A DNA stretch of 64,000 nt from Dolosigranulum savutiense (GTDB lineage: Bacteria > Bacillota > Bacilli > Lactobacillales > Carnobacteriaceae_A): the NCBI RefSeq assembly GCF_039830095.1, contig NZ_CP142435.1:1674001-1738000 (forward strand), written 5' to 3'. Every line of letters begins with the position of its first letter. Position 1 is the first letter of the stretch. Positions 25,665-35,762 of the stretch are shown here, piece after piece. The notes under the pieces are model-generated. The model saw only the letters and a list, made by a program, of their open reading frames with translations, did not search any database and had not been told where the DNA came from. The position numbers and the translations under genes are program-made.

Positions 25665-26273
25665 GATTTAAGCGTATAGAAAAAGCCGATTCCATTCTGA
25701 TATAATGACTATCAGATGGAATCGGCTTTTGTTTATGCGTCTGACAAAAGTGGTTTACACTGTTCTTGTGGGAGACATGCCCATGGCAAATAAGCCTCAA
25801 TGCTCTCATGATTGAGAATGGGGAGATTAGCTAACTTGTCGATTAAAAACTCCAGATATTTTCGCGGATCCAAACCATTTGCTAGAGCTGTTTGGATGAC
25901 CGTTAAGAAATACCCATTTGCTATCGCTCCTTTGATGCTCTGAGAAAACAACCAATTTTTACGTCCCAAAGAGGGTATTCTCATAGCTTGCTCAGCGGAA
26001 TTGTTACTAATGCTCAAACCCGCATGATCGAGTAATAAGTACAAACTCGGAAGCATCTTACGGGCATAGATAATGGCCTTGCCCAGTTTAGCCTTCGTTA
26101 GATACTGATGATGGTCTAACCATTCGGTGAACTCATCAAGCAGTGGCTTCAAGTGGGTACGATAATTTCTGGTTTTGACATACAAAAAATCCTCTCAATA
26201 GTTTTTATCTTACATTAACTATTTTAGAGGATTTTTTGAGGTGGAACTAGTCGCCTAAAACATGGGCGCTTAC
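25653..26273 (-). mobile_element. Internally deleted IS66-family element
   Basis: 621-base element bounded by perfect 13-base inverted repeats GTAAGCGCCCATG at 25653-25665 and 26261-26273; GTAAGCG is the usual IS66 end. It retains only the last third of the transposase gene. Two long hairpins lie inside: 25681-25730, just after the transposase stop and likely its terminator, and about 26184-26236 near the other end. Flanking 8-base sequences do not match, so no target duplication is left. With both ends intact it could be moved by a full IS66 elsewhere. Confidence 0.8.
25733..26185 (-). pseudogene. IS66 transposase (TnpC), C-terminal fragment
   Basis: 150 codons matching the end of IS66-type transposases: GLSISNNSAEQAMRIPSLGR (about 57-76) contains the final catalytic Glu, then GRKNWLFSQSIKGA and the C-terminal SIEAYLPWA box. 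The zinc finger and first two catalytic Asp residues are missing, so it is not active. Confidence 0.85.
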
Positions 26274-26491
26274 AAACGAATTGCCTTCTCTCGGAAAGCC
26301 TATTGGCGACTATCTCAAACATATGAAGTCAATAAGGCAATTACAACAAAGAGACTCCACAAATGAGGATTAAAATCATTAACCACCATAGCGGAGTCTG
26401 CTTATGCAAGGTATTGAACCGCCGTATACGGATCTGTACGTACGGTGGTGTGAGAGGTCGACTAGTCAATTAATGGCTAGTCTCCTACTCG
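26274..26491 (+). mobile_element. Group II intron remnant, 3' end
   Basis: Begins right at the IS66 end. Positions 26274-26366 code in one frame for the last 30 residues of an intron reverse transcriptase/maturase (RIAFSRKAYWRLS and a TTKRL box, then TGA). Downstream, 26422-26457 fits catalytic domain V (GAACCGCCGTATACGG paired with GTACGTACGGTGGT-type arm), and ACTAG...CTAGT at 26461-26481 fits the domain VI hairpin. The 5' two kilobases are absent. The domain V lead-in is shared with the remnant at 57.2-57.8 kb. Confidence 0.75.
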
Positions 26492-26560
26492 ATTTGTATA
26501 AATTTTATTTTAGAGTTTTACGTCATTTTTACTCATTTTTTTCAAATTTACTTGTAGTTT

Positions 26561-27399
26561 TTAATTATTTTCTAGATGTTCTTTAAATATTGTTGCTGTA
26601 TCTTTTTTCATAGTATTTGTGACATGTTTATATATTTTAATGTGATCTCTGGATTTTGATGTCGCATCCTTTCTTGTACTTGAGCAACACTTGCGCCTGC
26701 TTCAAATAATAAAGAACAATGTGTATGTCTTAATCCATGTACATTAAGGATACGCAATCCATTTTTTTGACATATTCGATTCATAGCTTTATTAGGTTGT
26801 CGTAAATCTAGATATGAATTTTTCCGATTAGAGAATACTAATTGATCTGGACGCATTGTATTGTATCCCTGCTTTAATTTAATTACTCTTTGTTTTTTTC
26901 TCCATTTTTTTAACAAATCAATAGTTTTATCATCTAGACTTAAATAGGTCTCCGTATTATTTTTGGTGGTACTAATAGTTAATTTTTTTTGGGTGGGTTT
27001 TTCAAAATTCTTATTTATTTTTTCAGCTAATCTGTACTCTTTTTCAATTAAGTTATCTTTGATTAAAATAGTCTGGTCATTAAAATTAATGTATTCCCAT
27101 TTTAATGCAAGGCATTCTCCAACACGTATTCCAGTATATGCAATTAAATGAAAAAGTGTATGCCAAAAAGCGTTATTTCCATAATTTTGACTACATTCTA
27201 AGAATTCATTCACTTCTTCTTTTTCATAAAAAAGAATTTCTCTGTGTCTTTTATTTTTATTTTTTATTGTTTTTATTTTTTTCTTTGGGATATAGGCTAT
27301 TTTCATATAATTAGTATCAATGATATCTAAATAAACAGCATATTCAAATATTCGCTTGATATACGTATATCGAACCGATCTATTACTGAATTTAGAGCG
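26561..27399 (-). pseudogene. Tyrosine integrase, truncated and frameshifted
   Basis: The catalytic domain of a phage/ICE-type integrase. The open frame 26608-27306 holds the Arg motif AYTGIRVGECLAL, HGLRHTHCSLL, MRHQNPEITLKYINM with the putative catalytic Tyr. Homology-like sequence continues upstream of that ATG (KRIFEYAVYLDIIDTNY) to about 27399, where the coding sequence is cut by a junction with the VirB4 fragment. Right after the Tyr, adding one base would restore a natural end (VTNTMKKDTATIFKEHLENN) finishing at 26561. So both ends are damaged, and activity is unlikely. Confidence 0.75.
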
Positions 27400-28248
27400 T
27401 ACTTACGAAATTTTTACGTTGATTATGGGTTAGTCCCGAAGAACTTTGGACATCGATCAAGCACGGCCAATGTCCAGGTGACGGGGCTAGATCCGGAAGA
27501 ATATCCAACATTAGGCAATTTTTTACAATATTTACAGAATTATAAGTTAATGAATCCAACAACGGAGGCCCGTCAAGTTCTAGAGCGATTAGTGGTTTAT
27601 GTTCGAGAGATGGTTGAACAGTATGGTGCGTTATTTGATGGCCATACGACGATGACGAATTTAGAGAAAGAGCCGATTTTATTCTTCGATATTGACACCT
27701 TAAGTCAATTAGATAGAGAGGTCTTTCAGTGCCAACTCTTTAGTGCATTGACGATTATTTGGTCGCACGGATTAAAGAATGGGCGTAAACAAAAGACACT
27801 GAAAGAACAAGGCAAAATTGATATGGATGATTGGCAACACTTTATGGTATTCATCGATGAGTGCCACAATATTATTAATGCAGATAATCTAATGGCGGTT
27901 AAATATGTCACGGATTTTCAGCGTGAAATGCGGAAGTTCCGTGCAGGAGTATTTTTTGCGACTCAATCACCGGCCGAGGTGCTGCCAGAAAGTGCCAATA
28001 ATAAAGCCATTGATGAAGTGAAGAAGGTTTTCTCATTCTGTCAGTATAAATTACTTTTAAATCTAGATAATTCGATGATGGGAACAATGCGTGACGTGTT
28101 AGGAGATACCATTACAGAGACGGAAATGATGAGCTTGACTAGATTAAAGCAAGGGGAAGCGTTGGTTCAGGTAGCACCTAATGAAACATATACCGTATCG
28201 TTCACGCCAACCGATCAACAACTAGAAAGATTTGCCGGTGGTGCTTAA
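27391..28248 (+). pseudogene. VirB4/TraE-type conjugation ATPase, C-terminal fragment
   Basis: The frame is open from about 27391 and includes an internal GTG at 27478. It encodes about 285 residues ending GGA. The Walker B strand and Glu (FMVFIDECHNI), the FATQSPAEVLP motif (sensor-like) and KQGEALVQV are typical of VirB4-family ATPases that power type IV secretion in Gram-positive conjugative elements. The Walker A half is missing, lost at the junction with the integrase fragment, so it is a relic. It indicates an integrative conjugative element or plasmid once integrated here. Confidence 0.75.
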
Positions 28249-28274
28249 AATGATGAGATAGAAGAATAAAACGA

Positions 28275-28318
28275 TTGATTAATGGTCTTTATTATGTTAA
28301 AATGAAAATAACATAATA
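28275..28318 (+). promoter_or_regulatory. Promoter of fic with overlapping palindrome
   Basis: TTGATT at 28275-28280 and TAAAAT at 28298-28303 with a 17-base spacer and extended -10. A perfect 10-base inverted repeat (TATTATGTTA at 28290-28299, TAACATAATA at 28309-28318) covers the -10 and start site, as an operator would. The Fic protein has a C-terminal winged-helix-like region that could bind it. Confidence 0.5.
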
Positions 28319-28333
28319 AAAAGAGGTGAAAAT

Positions 28334-29431
28334 ATGACTAGAGGTCAAAGTTTTGTACCGGATTTATTACCACCGGACGATAAAATATCGATAGAGAGTA
28401 TTGTAGGAGAGTTGATCCAAGCGACGTCATCATTGAAGGTATTGGGAGAGAAAATTAGGCATACACAATTTGATTACGATATCTTGTTGTTTCCATTTTT
28501 AACACAAGAGGCAGCGGCGTCTACTCGAATTGAAAATACGCAAGTAACCGTTGATGAAATTTATGAAGTAACTGCCGGCGATAAATCATCAAATAAAGAT
28601 ATAAACGAAGCGATTAACTATATGCGGGCGTTAGAACATGGGAAATCATTTTTGGACGCAACGGGTATTTTCTCTAAAACATTATTAAAAGACATGCACT
28701 ATATTTTGTTAAGTGGCGATGTACGAGGAAATAACAAAAATCCGGGACAGTTTAAGTCTGTAGAGAATTATATTGGAAAACATAATGCAAAACGTAATCA
28801 AGCAGAATTCATACCGCCTGGTCCAGAACATACGGATAGTTTGATTGATAATTTAGTCGATTATATTAACTCAGATGTAGATGATAAGAAAATTTTAGTA
28901 AAAACAGCTATTATTCATTCGCAATTCGAAACAATTCATCCATTCATGGACGGTAATGGTCGGATAGGACGAGTATTAATACCTTTATTCTTATATTACA
29001 AAGGCGTATTACCATACCCGTTATTCTTTTTAAGCCACACGTTGGAACAAAATCGATTTGAATATTATCGAAAATTAAACAATACACGGTGGGAAGATGA
29101 TTTTGATGGTTGGGTTCAATTTTTTATTCGCTGTACATTACAGCAAACTAACGAATATAGTCGCTTGATTGATAGTTGGTTAGAACTGTACGAAGAGGGT
29201 GTGAAGGTATTAAAAATTCATCATCGTCACCATCAAGTAGAGAAATTTATGGCATATGTATGTTCAAATCCAATCTTTTCTTTGAGGCACGCAGAAGAGA
29301 AGACTGGTATTACGTATCAAAGTTGTCGATCGTATGCCAAGACATTGAATGATAATCAAATAATAGAGTCAGATCAACAGAAGCGAAATAAAATGTATTA
29401 CCACTATGAAATTTTGAATTTAATTAGATAA
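28334..29431 (+). CDS. Fic-family protein with inhibitory motif
   Basis: 365 residues. The central Fic core HPFMDGNGRIGR (about 208-219) is complete, so transfer of AMP or another nucleotide-phosphate to a protein hydroxyl is expected. The N-terminal helix contains the autoinhibitory motif STRIEN, which fits (S/T)xxxE(G/N) and would hold the enzyme in check (class II). The last 70 residues look like a winged helix (HAEEKTGITYQSCRSYAKTL). Ribosome site AGAGGTGA, own promoter with an overlapping palindrome. It sits in the relic conjugative element; Fic proteins are common cargo there. Target unknown. Confidence 0.87.
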   Translation: MTRGQSFVPDLLPPDDKISIESIVGELIQATSSLKVLGEKIRHTQFDYDILLFPFLTQEAAASTRIENTQVTVDEIYEVTAGDKSSNKDINEAINYMRALEHGKSFLDATGIFSKTLLKDMHYILLSGDVRGNNKNPGQFKSVENYIGKHNAKRNQAEFIPPGPEHTDSLIDNLVDYINSDVDDKKILVKTAIIHSQFETIHPFMDGNGRIGRVLIPLFLYYKGVLPYPLFFLSHTLEQNRFEYYRKLNNTRWEDDFDGWVQFFIRCTLQQTNEYSRLIDSWLELYEEGVKVLKIHHRHHQVEKFMAYVCSNPIFSLRHAEEKTGITYQSCRSYAKTLNDNQIIESDQQKRNKMYYHYEILNLIR

Positions 29432-29535
29432 TTTTGAAAATATACGTAAAAATAAAAATATCAATATAAAGAAAGATATAGAGTGAGCATTATTAGTGCT
29501 TGCTCTTTTTTAATGCAAATATAGGAGGATATACA

Positions 29536-29781
29536 ATGGAAATGACAATCAGCAATACAGAACGTGTGATTTGTATGGAAATTCAGGATGGCGCTTCAGT
29601 TACGGTTGAAATGTTTAAGGATAATGAATTAGAGGCAAAACGATATTTAAATCACTTGCGACGGGAATTAGGAAAAGAACTTAAGATAAAGAAAGCAACT
29701 AAGAAAATGAATGGAAAGGCATTTCAAGTACTTTATGCAAGACCGTATAAAGAAATGGTATTTGCGGTTATTTTTCCTTAA
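29536..29781 (+). CDS. Small hypothetical protein of the relic element
   Basis: 81 residues; the ATG at 29536 has a perfect AGGAGG seven bases upstream, so the longer frame from 29500 is rejected. The sequence alternates charged and hydrophobic residues with a Lys-rich middle (RRELGKELKIKKATKKM) and ends in strands. I do not recognise a family. It lies 29 bases before a small membrane-protein gene, as cargo or mating-pair genes of conjugative elements often do. Confidence 0.55.
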   Translation: MEMTISNTERVICMEIQDGASVTVEMFKDNELEAKRYLNHLRRELGKELKIKKATKKMNGKAFQVLYARPYKEMVFAVIFP

Positions 29782-29810
29782 TACTGATAGAAATGAGAAA
29801 GGAGGATTAG

Positions 29811-30104
29811 ATGGATAAACTAAAAAAAGCATACGAACAGACTAAAAAAGCAATTGCGACGAATCAGGCTAGTGGTAACTTTATCACTTGGTTTTTCTCA
29901 TGGGGATATGGGGTCTTTATAGCAATCGCTTCCATTTTTATGGTGATTACAGTTGTACTTACAATTATTCTAGTTTTTGAAGAAAATAAACGTTACCAAC
30001 GACAAGATTGTAGTTGCGCAATGTTTGATATCGATGGCGATCATCAGCTGACTGATAGCGTGCTGAAATGGGACCTTCATTGTAAAATTAAAATAGAAAT
30101 TTAA
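29811..30104 (+). CDS. Small membrane protein, 3' end cut by IS30 remnant
   Basis: 97 codons with an AGGAGG-type site (AAAGGAGG). A basic amphipathic N-terminus (about 1-22) is followed by one or two hydrophobic segments (about 25-61), then a short acidic region with DIDGDHQLTDS. The last ten residues (DLHCKIKIEI) are translated from the IS30 inverted repeat that starts at 30075, so the natural C-terminus is lost. Family not recognised. Confidence 0.5.
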   Translation: MDKLKKAYEQTKKAIATNQASGNFITWFFSWGYGVFIAIASIFMVITVVLTIILVFEENKRYQRQDCSCAMFDIDGDHQLTDSVLKWDLHCKIKIEI

Positions 30105-30276
30105 AAGGGTCATCTGTGGTACAATCATCCTATATCAACCCTCTAAGAAGAATAGGAGATGCACCACAATGACCCCACCAGTCTTACCATAAATGAACTG
30201 GTTTGCATAGATGCTTATGCCGAAAATGGCATGAAAGGCTACAAAATAGCCCAAAAGATCGAACGATCTCCTCAGA
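30075..30276 (+). mobile_element. Truncated IS30-family copy, left end only
   Basis: About 200 bases nearly identical to the left end of the element at 24013: inverted repeat, leader and the first 35 or so codons of the transposase. A base loss just after the ATG (ATGACCCC against ATGACCCACACC) shifts the frame, and similarity stops after CCTCAGAA. Same orientation as the first copy, 6.06 kb away. Confidence 0.8.
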
Positions 30277-30585
30277 ATAATGGTGTGAGTAGAGAGGTTC
30301 TTGGTGCTGGAGAACATGACCATTGTTTTAAAGGGTTTTTAAATACTACAAATAAACCGTGTAATAGAGCATTTATAAAAAGGTTATTACCTATCGTTTA
30401 ACTTAACAAAGGTAAACTAACATATAAAGCTAACTATGCTAGAACCGCCATGGTCTTGTTTAGCAAGATAGTGTGACTTAAGAATTAACTCCTAAAAACA
30501 TAATGAATAAGAAGAGATAAATTAATCCCAGTCTAATAATTGCTAATATTATCAGCTTATTTACTGTATCAAATAAGTAAGGTAA
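30277..30585. other. No convincing gene downstream of the IS30 remnant
   Basis: 309 bases. An open frame runs from the IS30 remnant to 30401 on the plus strand with about 40 non-IS codons, probably the end of an unknown cut gene. The rest is AT-rich and shows no feature I can support. Confidence 0.4.
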
Positions 30586-31779
30586 CTATATAAATTTATT
30601 TTTTATTTTAAGCTTTATGAAAATAACAAGACCAAATATAATGGTTAAACTATTTAATCCAATGCCTAGTACGTGGATGTTGGAATAAACAGATGGCACA
30701 AGTAAGAAGGCTACTCCAAAAAATGAAAACAAACTACTTATAATCGTATATATCCCTGCTAACTTGTCAGGTTCATAAGATTCATAAATCATTTTCTCAA
30801 AAATATTGCCAGATATACCAATGACAAAAAAGGCAATAAAATAACAAATCATCTTTATCCAAATATTATCGATGATAAATACAAGTACGAGCATTAATCC
30901 AGAAACTAAATAATCAATATAGAAAAAATGTTTAGGTCGCATGTTAATTCTGGGGGCATAGAGTGCCCCCAGAAAATCCGCCCCACGTTGCAATGCAAAT
31001 ACAACACCGATTGATTCTAAACTAAGACTAATATCCAATAAATAAATGGGAGCTAACGTTAATAATAAATCAGTTGCTCCGCTCAGAAAACTTTCTATCA
31101 CTATAATTAAGCTAGTATCTTTTTTTGAGAAGAAATAATGGATGCCTGTTTTTAGCTGGGATGAAAATCCTTGACGACTCTCTTGAGAAATTGCTTGATT
31201 ATTAATAGTTAGTTTCGTATAGAAGTAAATACCTAGTAATATAATGGGGAGACTGATGCCCATTACGGTGTGATAAGCAAGTACAATGAGTAAAAGTGAT
31301 GCCAAAAAATTACTGGCAATATCAAGCACATTGCTCGTTAAGTATTGTATGTCAATGGATTTATTGATTAATGAAAGGTCATTATTTAGGGATAAGGGAA
31401 CAATAGTTGAACTGAGTGTGTTTTGTACATTATTGATTAAATAAAAAGAAGCATTCAATAAACAAATGATAATCAGGGATGCTTCAGACAAATAAGCAAC
31501 TATTACGAAGATAATGGAGAAGACATGCAACCATTGTGTTCGAATAAGCCAAGCTTTTTTATTGTTGAGTTGGTTAATATAGCCACCATACAAAAAAGAT
31601 AGTAATAAGGGAAGCCTCCCAATCAATGTAATGAGTGCGAGTTGCGTCTCTGAAACATGGTATACTTCGACTAATGCAAAAGAAAATGCAATCAAATAAA
31701 GACTGTCCCCGATATTTAATGTAGAACGTCCTAAAATTAATTGTCTAAAATTAGATGGATATTGTTTAAGAGAGATCAT
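30586..31779 (-). CDS. Major facilitator superfamily exporter
   Basis: 397 residues with 11-12 predicted membrane helices and a central cytoplasmic loop (about 195-215). The N-terminal half has the loop between helices 2 and 3 (GRLPLLLSFLYGGYINQLNN, first 20 residues) typical of MefE/drug-efflux-like MFS proteins. Substrate unknown; macrolide, peptide or other export are all possible. It is transcribed alone, divergent from the toxin-antitoxin pair. Confidence 0.75.
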   Translation of the reverse strand: MISLKQYPSNFRQLILGRSTLNIGDSLYLIAFSFALVEVYHVSETQLALITLIGRLPLLLSFLYGGYINQLNNKKAWLIRTQWLHVFSIIFVIVAYLSEASLIIICLLNASFYLINNVQNTLSSTIVPLSLNNDLSLINKSIDIQYLTSNVLDIASNFLASLLLIVLAYHTVMGISLPIILLGIYFYTKLTINNQAISQESRQGFSSQLKTGIHYFFSKKDTSLIIVIESFLSGATDLLLTLAPIYLLDISLSLESIGVVFALQRGADFLGALYAPRINMRPKHFFYIDYLVSGLMLVLVFIIDNIWIKMICYFIAFFVIGISGNIFEKMIYESYEPDKLAGIYTIISSLFSFFGVAFLLVPSVYSNIHVLGIGLNSLTIIFGLVIFIKLKIKNKFI

Positions 31780-31964
31780 ATTTGGCCACAGTCCAATCTA
31801 GCAAATCAATTTGAATTGCTTTATTTTTATGATTAAGCTGAGTTAGATAATTCATCACAGCATAAGAAATAATCAGAATTTTCAGTTCATTTTATGTGTA
31901 AAATTATAAAATAATTATTGGAATCTGTCAAGTTTTTAAAATTTCATATGAAAAATCCCTATTG

Positions 31965-31992
31965 TAGACATATTTGACAAGTATGATATAAT
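31965..31992 (+). promoter_or_regulatory. Candidate promoter of the toxin-antitoxin pair
   Basis: TAGACA at 31965-31970 and a perfect TATAAT at 31987-31992 with a 16-base spacer. The leader is about 80 bases long to the antitoxin ATG at 32078. The remaining 298 bases between the divergent genes are AT-rich without other clear signals. Confidence 0.5.
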
Positions 31993-32077
31993 GTTATTAA
32001 CTACAGAATTTTTAAAACGATGTAATTGCAAGGTAGTATATAGATGTAATAAAAAATGATAAAGAGGTGTTTTGATC

Positions 32078-32227
32078 ATGAAGCAACAGACTTGCCGGCA
32101 AGAACAACAACGTAAAAATATGCAAAAAAATCAGCATAACCAAACTGAAGAGGAACGTGCATTGCGACTATTAAAACAGCAAATAACTGATAATATTGAT
32201 ATATTTATAAGATTAAGAGATAAGTAG
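32078..32227 (+). CDS. Putative antitoxin of the Doc toxin, 49 residues
   Basis: Small gene with an AAAGAGG ribosome site, ending with TAG one base before the Doc start codon. The product is very polar: Gln/Lys/Asn-rich N-terminal half (KQQTCRQEQQRKNMQKNQHN) and a helical C-terminal half (EERALRLLKQQITDNIDIF). It is not Phd-like and shows no DNA-binding domain. Position and size strongly suggest an antitoxin that wraps the Fic/Doc fold, but this is inference. Confidence 0.6.
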   Translation: MKQQTCRQEQQRKNMQKNQHNQTEEERALRLLKQQITDNIDIFIRLRDK

Positions 32228-32228
32228 C

Positions 32229-32600
32229 ATGAAATATTTTGATATAGAATTGGTTATAGAGATTCATGATATAATTATAGATCAATCTGGTGGACTCCCT
32301 GGCATTAAAGATAAGGGACAATTAGAGAGTGTATTATGTCATATCCAAAATGATATATATTACCCCACATTTATTGATAAATTAACACATTTAGTACATT
32401 CTATTATTATGTTTCATATGTTTAATGACGGAAATAAGCGAACAAGCATTGCCCTAGGTGCACACTTCTTGAATATCAACTACTATGTCTATTGTACAGA
32501 TTCATTCTTAAAATTTATGGAAGATATTGTAGTACAAGTAGCTGATAATCAGATAGACAAACAAGAATTGAAGCAAATAATCACTGAAATTATAACGTAA
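32229..32600 (+). CDS. doc: Doc-family toxin (death-on-curing, Fic fold)
   Basis: 123 residues, the usual Doc length. The active-site motif HMFNDGNKRTS (about 66-76) matches HxFx(D/N)(A/G)NKR of Doc toxins, which phosphorylate elongation factor EF-Tu; the N-terminal GGLPGIKDKGQLESVL is the substrate-flap signature. The start follows the antitoxin stop by one base. All catalytic residues are in place, so the toxin is probably active and needs its partner. Confidence 0.85.
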   Translation: MKYFDIELVIEIHDIIIDQSGGLPGIKDKGQLESVLCHIQNDIYYPTFIDKLTHLVHSIIMFHMFNDGNKRTSIALGAHFLNINYYVYCTDSFLKFMEDIVVQVADNQIDKQELKQIITEIIT

Positions 32601-32951
32601 TATATTAACAAATTTAAAATAAAAGTAAACTATAGTTAATCATGGATAATTTTAGTTGAAATCAGTTCTTGAGATAAAGAAGGATGAATTGTTTATGTAC
32701 TTATCAGCGATTCAATGCTTAAGCAACTGTAATTTATAGTTTATTTCTCAGAATGGGTACATTGAAATAAGCTCAAGCGTTGTATCGACTTATGTTGTAT
32801 AAGAAGTAAATGAACTGCAATATCCCATTCTATACCCCAAAACTCCGAAGAGGTTTCAGCTTTTCGGGGTTTTTGACTAGTTTATATAAATTTGAGTTAT
32901 GATGTTTACGTTATTGTTGTAAATTTTTTTTTTGTTCAAAAAGCGTGTGGC
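32601..32951. other. Intergenic region before groESL
   Basis: 351 bases, AT-rich. It holds one terminator (32839-32873). I see no open frame with a ribosome site and no other structure I can support. Confidence 0.5.
32839..32873 (+). terminator. Terminator upstream of groESL
   Basis: Eleven-base-pair stem AAAACTCCGAA / TTCGGGGTTTT (one G-T pair) with T-rich tail. It isolates the groESL promoter from upstream transcription; it is 238 bases after the doc stop. Confidence 0.75.
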
Positions 32952-32980
32952 TTGCAAGAAAAGATTATCTTACTTATAAT
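32952..32980 (+). promoter_or_regulatory. SigA-type promoter of groESL
   Basis: TTGCAA at 32952-32957 and TATAAT at 32975-32980, 17-base spacer, directly upstream of the CIRCE operator. Confidence 0.8.
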
Positions 32981-32991
32981 AGTTAATGGAG

Positions 32992-33018
32992 TTGGCACTC
33001 GGGAGTTGTGAGTGCTAA
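32992..33018 (+). promoter_or_regulatory. CIRCE operator (HrcA binding site)
   Basis: TTGGCACTC, nine-base spacer, GAGTGCTAA; one base differs from the consensus left arm TTAGCACTC. Position just after the promoter start site means HrcA represses groESL at normal temperature. Confidence 0.92.
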
Positions 33019-33067
33019 AATCCATTAATCAACTAATGAATCAATGAATTTAAATGGAGGGAACGTT

Positions 33068-33355
33068 ATGTTAAAGCCTTTAGGAAATCGTGTACTGCTT
33101 GAAGTGATTAAGGAAGAACAGAAGACAGAGAGCGGTTTTGTACTGCCAGAATCGGCAAAAGATAAGCCACAGACAGCACGTGTGGTGGCGGTGGGTCAAG
33201 GACGCTTATTAGATAGCGGTCAGCGCAGTGAGCCGATTGTTGCTGTCGATGATACGGTTGTCTTCGAAAAATATGCGGGAACAGAAGTGAAGGATCAAGG
33301 AAAAGACTATTTAATTGTTAATGAATCAGATATTATTGCAATTGTTGAAGGATAA
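33068..33355 (+). CDS. groES: Co-chaperonin GroES
   Basis: 95 residues from ATG 33068, with GGAGGG seven bases upstream; the longer frame from 33044 includes the ribosome site and is rejected. It shows the GroES fold sequence: MLKPLGNRVLLE, the mobile loop near KTESGFVLPESAKDKPQ, and VFEKYAGTEVK. It caps the GroEL ring. Controlled by CIRCE/HrcA and followed by groEL after 34 bases. Confidence 0.96.
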   Translation: MLKPLGNRVLLEVIKEEQKTESGFVLPESAKDKPQTARVVAVGQGRLLDSGQRSEPIVAVDDTVVFEKYAGTEVKDQGKDYLIVNESDIIAIVEG

Positions 33356-33386
33356 TATTGGTTTAATCAGGAAGGAGTTTATTTAA

Positions 33387-35030
<1,644 letters not shown>

Positions 35031-35073
35031 GCCCAGCACCAACCCATTCATTCAACTGATTAAAATGATACAG

Positions 35074-35109
35074 AAAAGACTCCAACTGATAGTTCAGTTG
35101 GAGTCTTTT
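35074..35109. terminator. Bidirectional terminator between groEL and the CAP gene
   Basis: Sixteen-base perfect arms (35074-35089 and 35094-35109) with a four-base loop, A4 and T4 at the ends. It serves groEL and the convergent minus-strand gene. Confidence 0.9.
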
Positions 35110-35120
35110 GAAGTGAAAAA

Positions 35121-35762
35121 TTATTGTGGTCGACCGAATAATTGGGTAATGTAGATTGCTTCTCCATCTGAAGCCACGCCAACACCGATTTCAGTAAAGT
35201 TAGGATTAATCATGTTTTCATAATGACCGGGACTGTCTACCCAACCATTGAAAATAAGGTCAGCTACTTCTGCTTGATTTAAGCGATGATGAGTGGCCAT
35301 GCCTAAGTTCTCACCGATGACGGTATAATTATAGTTCGGTGCTTCCGCACTATCAGTGAAGACACTAAATGGACCTTGACCATTGGGGCGCGTATGAGAG
35401 AAAGCGGTAATCGTCTCCTGGGCTCTGATTAGTGCCCCTGTATCGAGAGAGGCTTGTTCGGTTAACTCACCAGCTCCAAGCTCGGCCCGAAGTTCATTCG
35501 TTTTTTTGATAATGTCTTGTTGGATCGTATAGAAATCAAAATTCTCTTCTGAAGTATCGGATAAGGTGTTAATCAAGGTGGTTTGTATATTTGTCCGAGT
35601 TAAGGCGGAGGGTTCCCAAGTATCTGATGTAACGGGTAAAATATCCATGACCTGTTGAATGCCATGTTCTATTTTTGAGCCAGCTAGTACATTAGATAGC
35701 GCTAACCAATAGCCAAACAAAATGAATAAAATTGCAGTAAATAGTTTGCGAATTATTCTCAT
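35121..35762 (-). CDS. Secreted CAP/SCP-domain protein
   Basis: 213 residues with an N-terminal signal or anchor helix (about 6-27). Residues about 80-210 are a CAP domain: KTNELRAELGAGEL, FSHTRPNG, GENLGMATHH and GWVDSPGHYENMINPNFTEIG (quoted as GWVDSPGHYENMINPNFTEI), with the two His and two Glu of the CAP cavity. Bacterial relatives (YkwD-like) are extracytoplasmic, with poorly known functions in envelope or sporulation biology. Ribosome site AAAGGACG. Transcribed alone. Confidence 0.85.
   Translation of the reverse strand: MRIIRKLFTAILFILFGYWLALSNVLAGSKIEHGIQQVMDILPVTSDTWEPSALTRTNIQTTLINTLSDTSEENFDFYTIQQDIIKKTNELRAELGAGELTEQASLDTGALIRAQETITAFSHTRPNGQGPFSVFTDSAEAPNYNYTVIGENLGMATHHRLNQAEVADLIFNGWVDSPGHYENMINPNFTEIGVGVASDGEAIYITQLFGRPQ

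Noticed and set aside
30135-30401. Frames over the IS30 remnant and its downstream sequence as new genes
   Set aside because: The plus-strand frame starts within a truncated transposase and changes into unknown sequence at the break; the minus-strand frame is its shadow.
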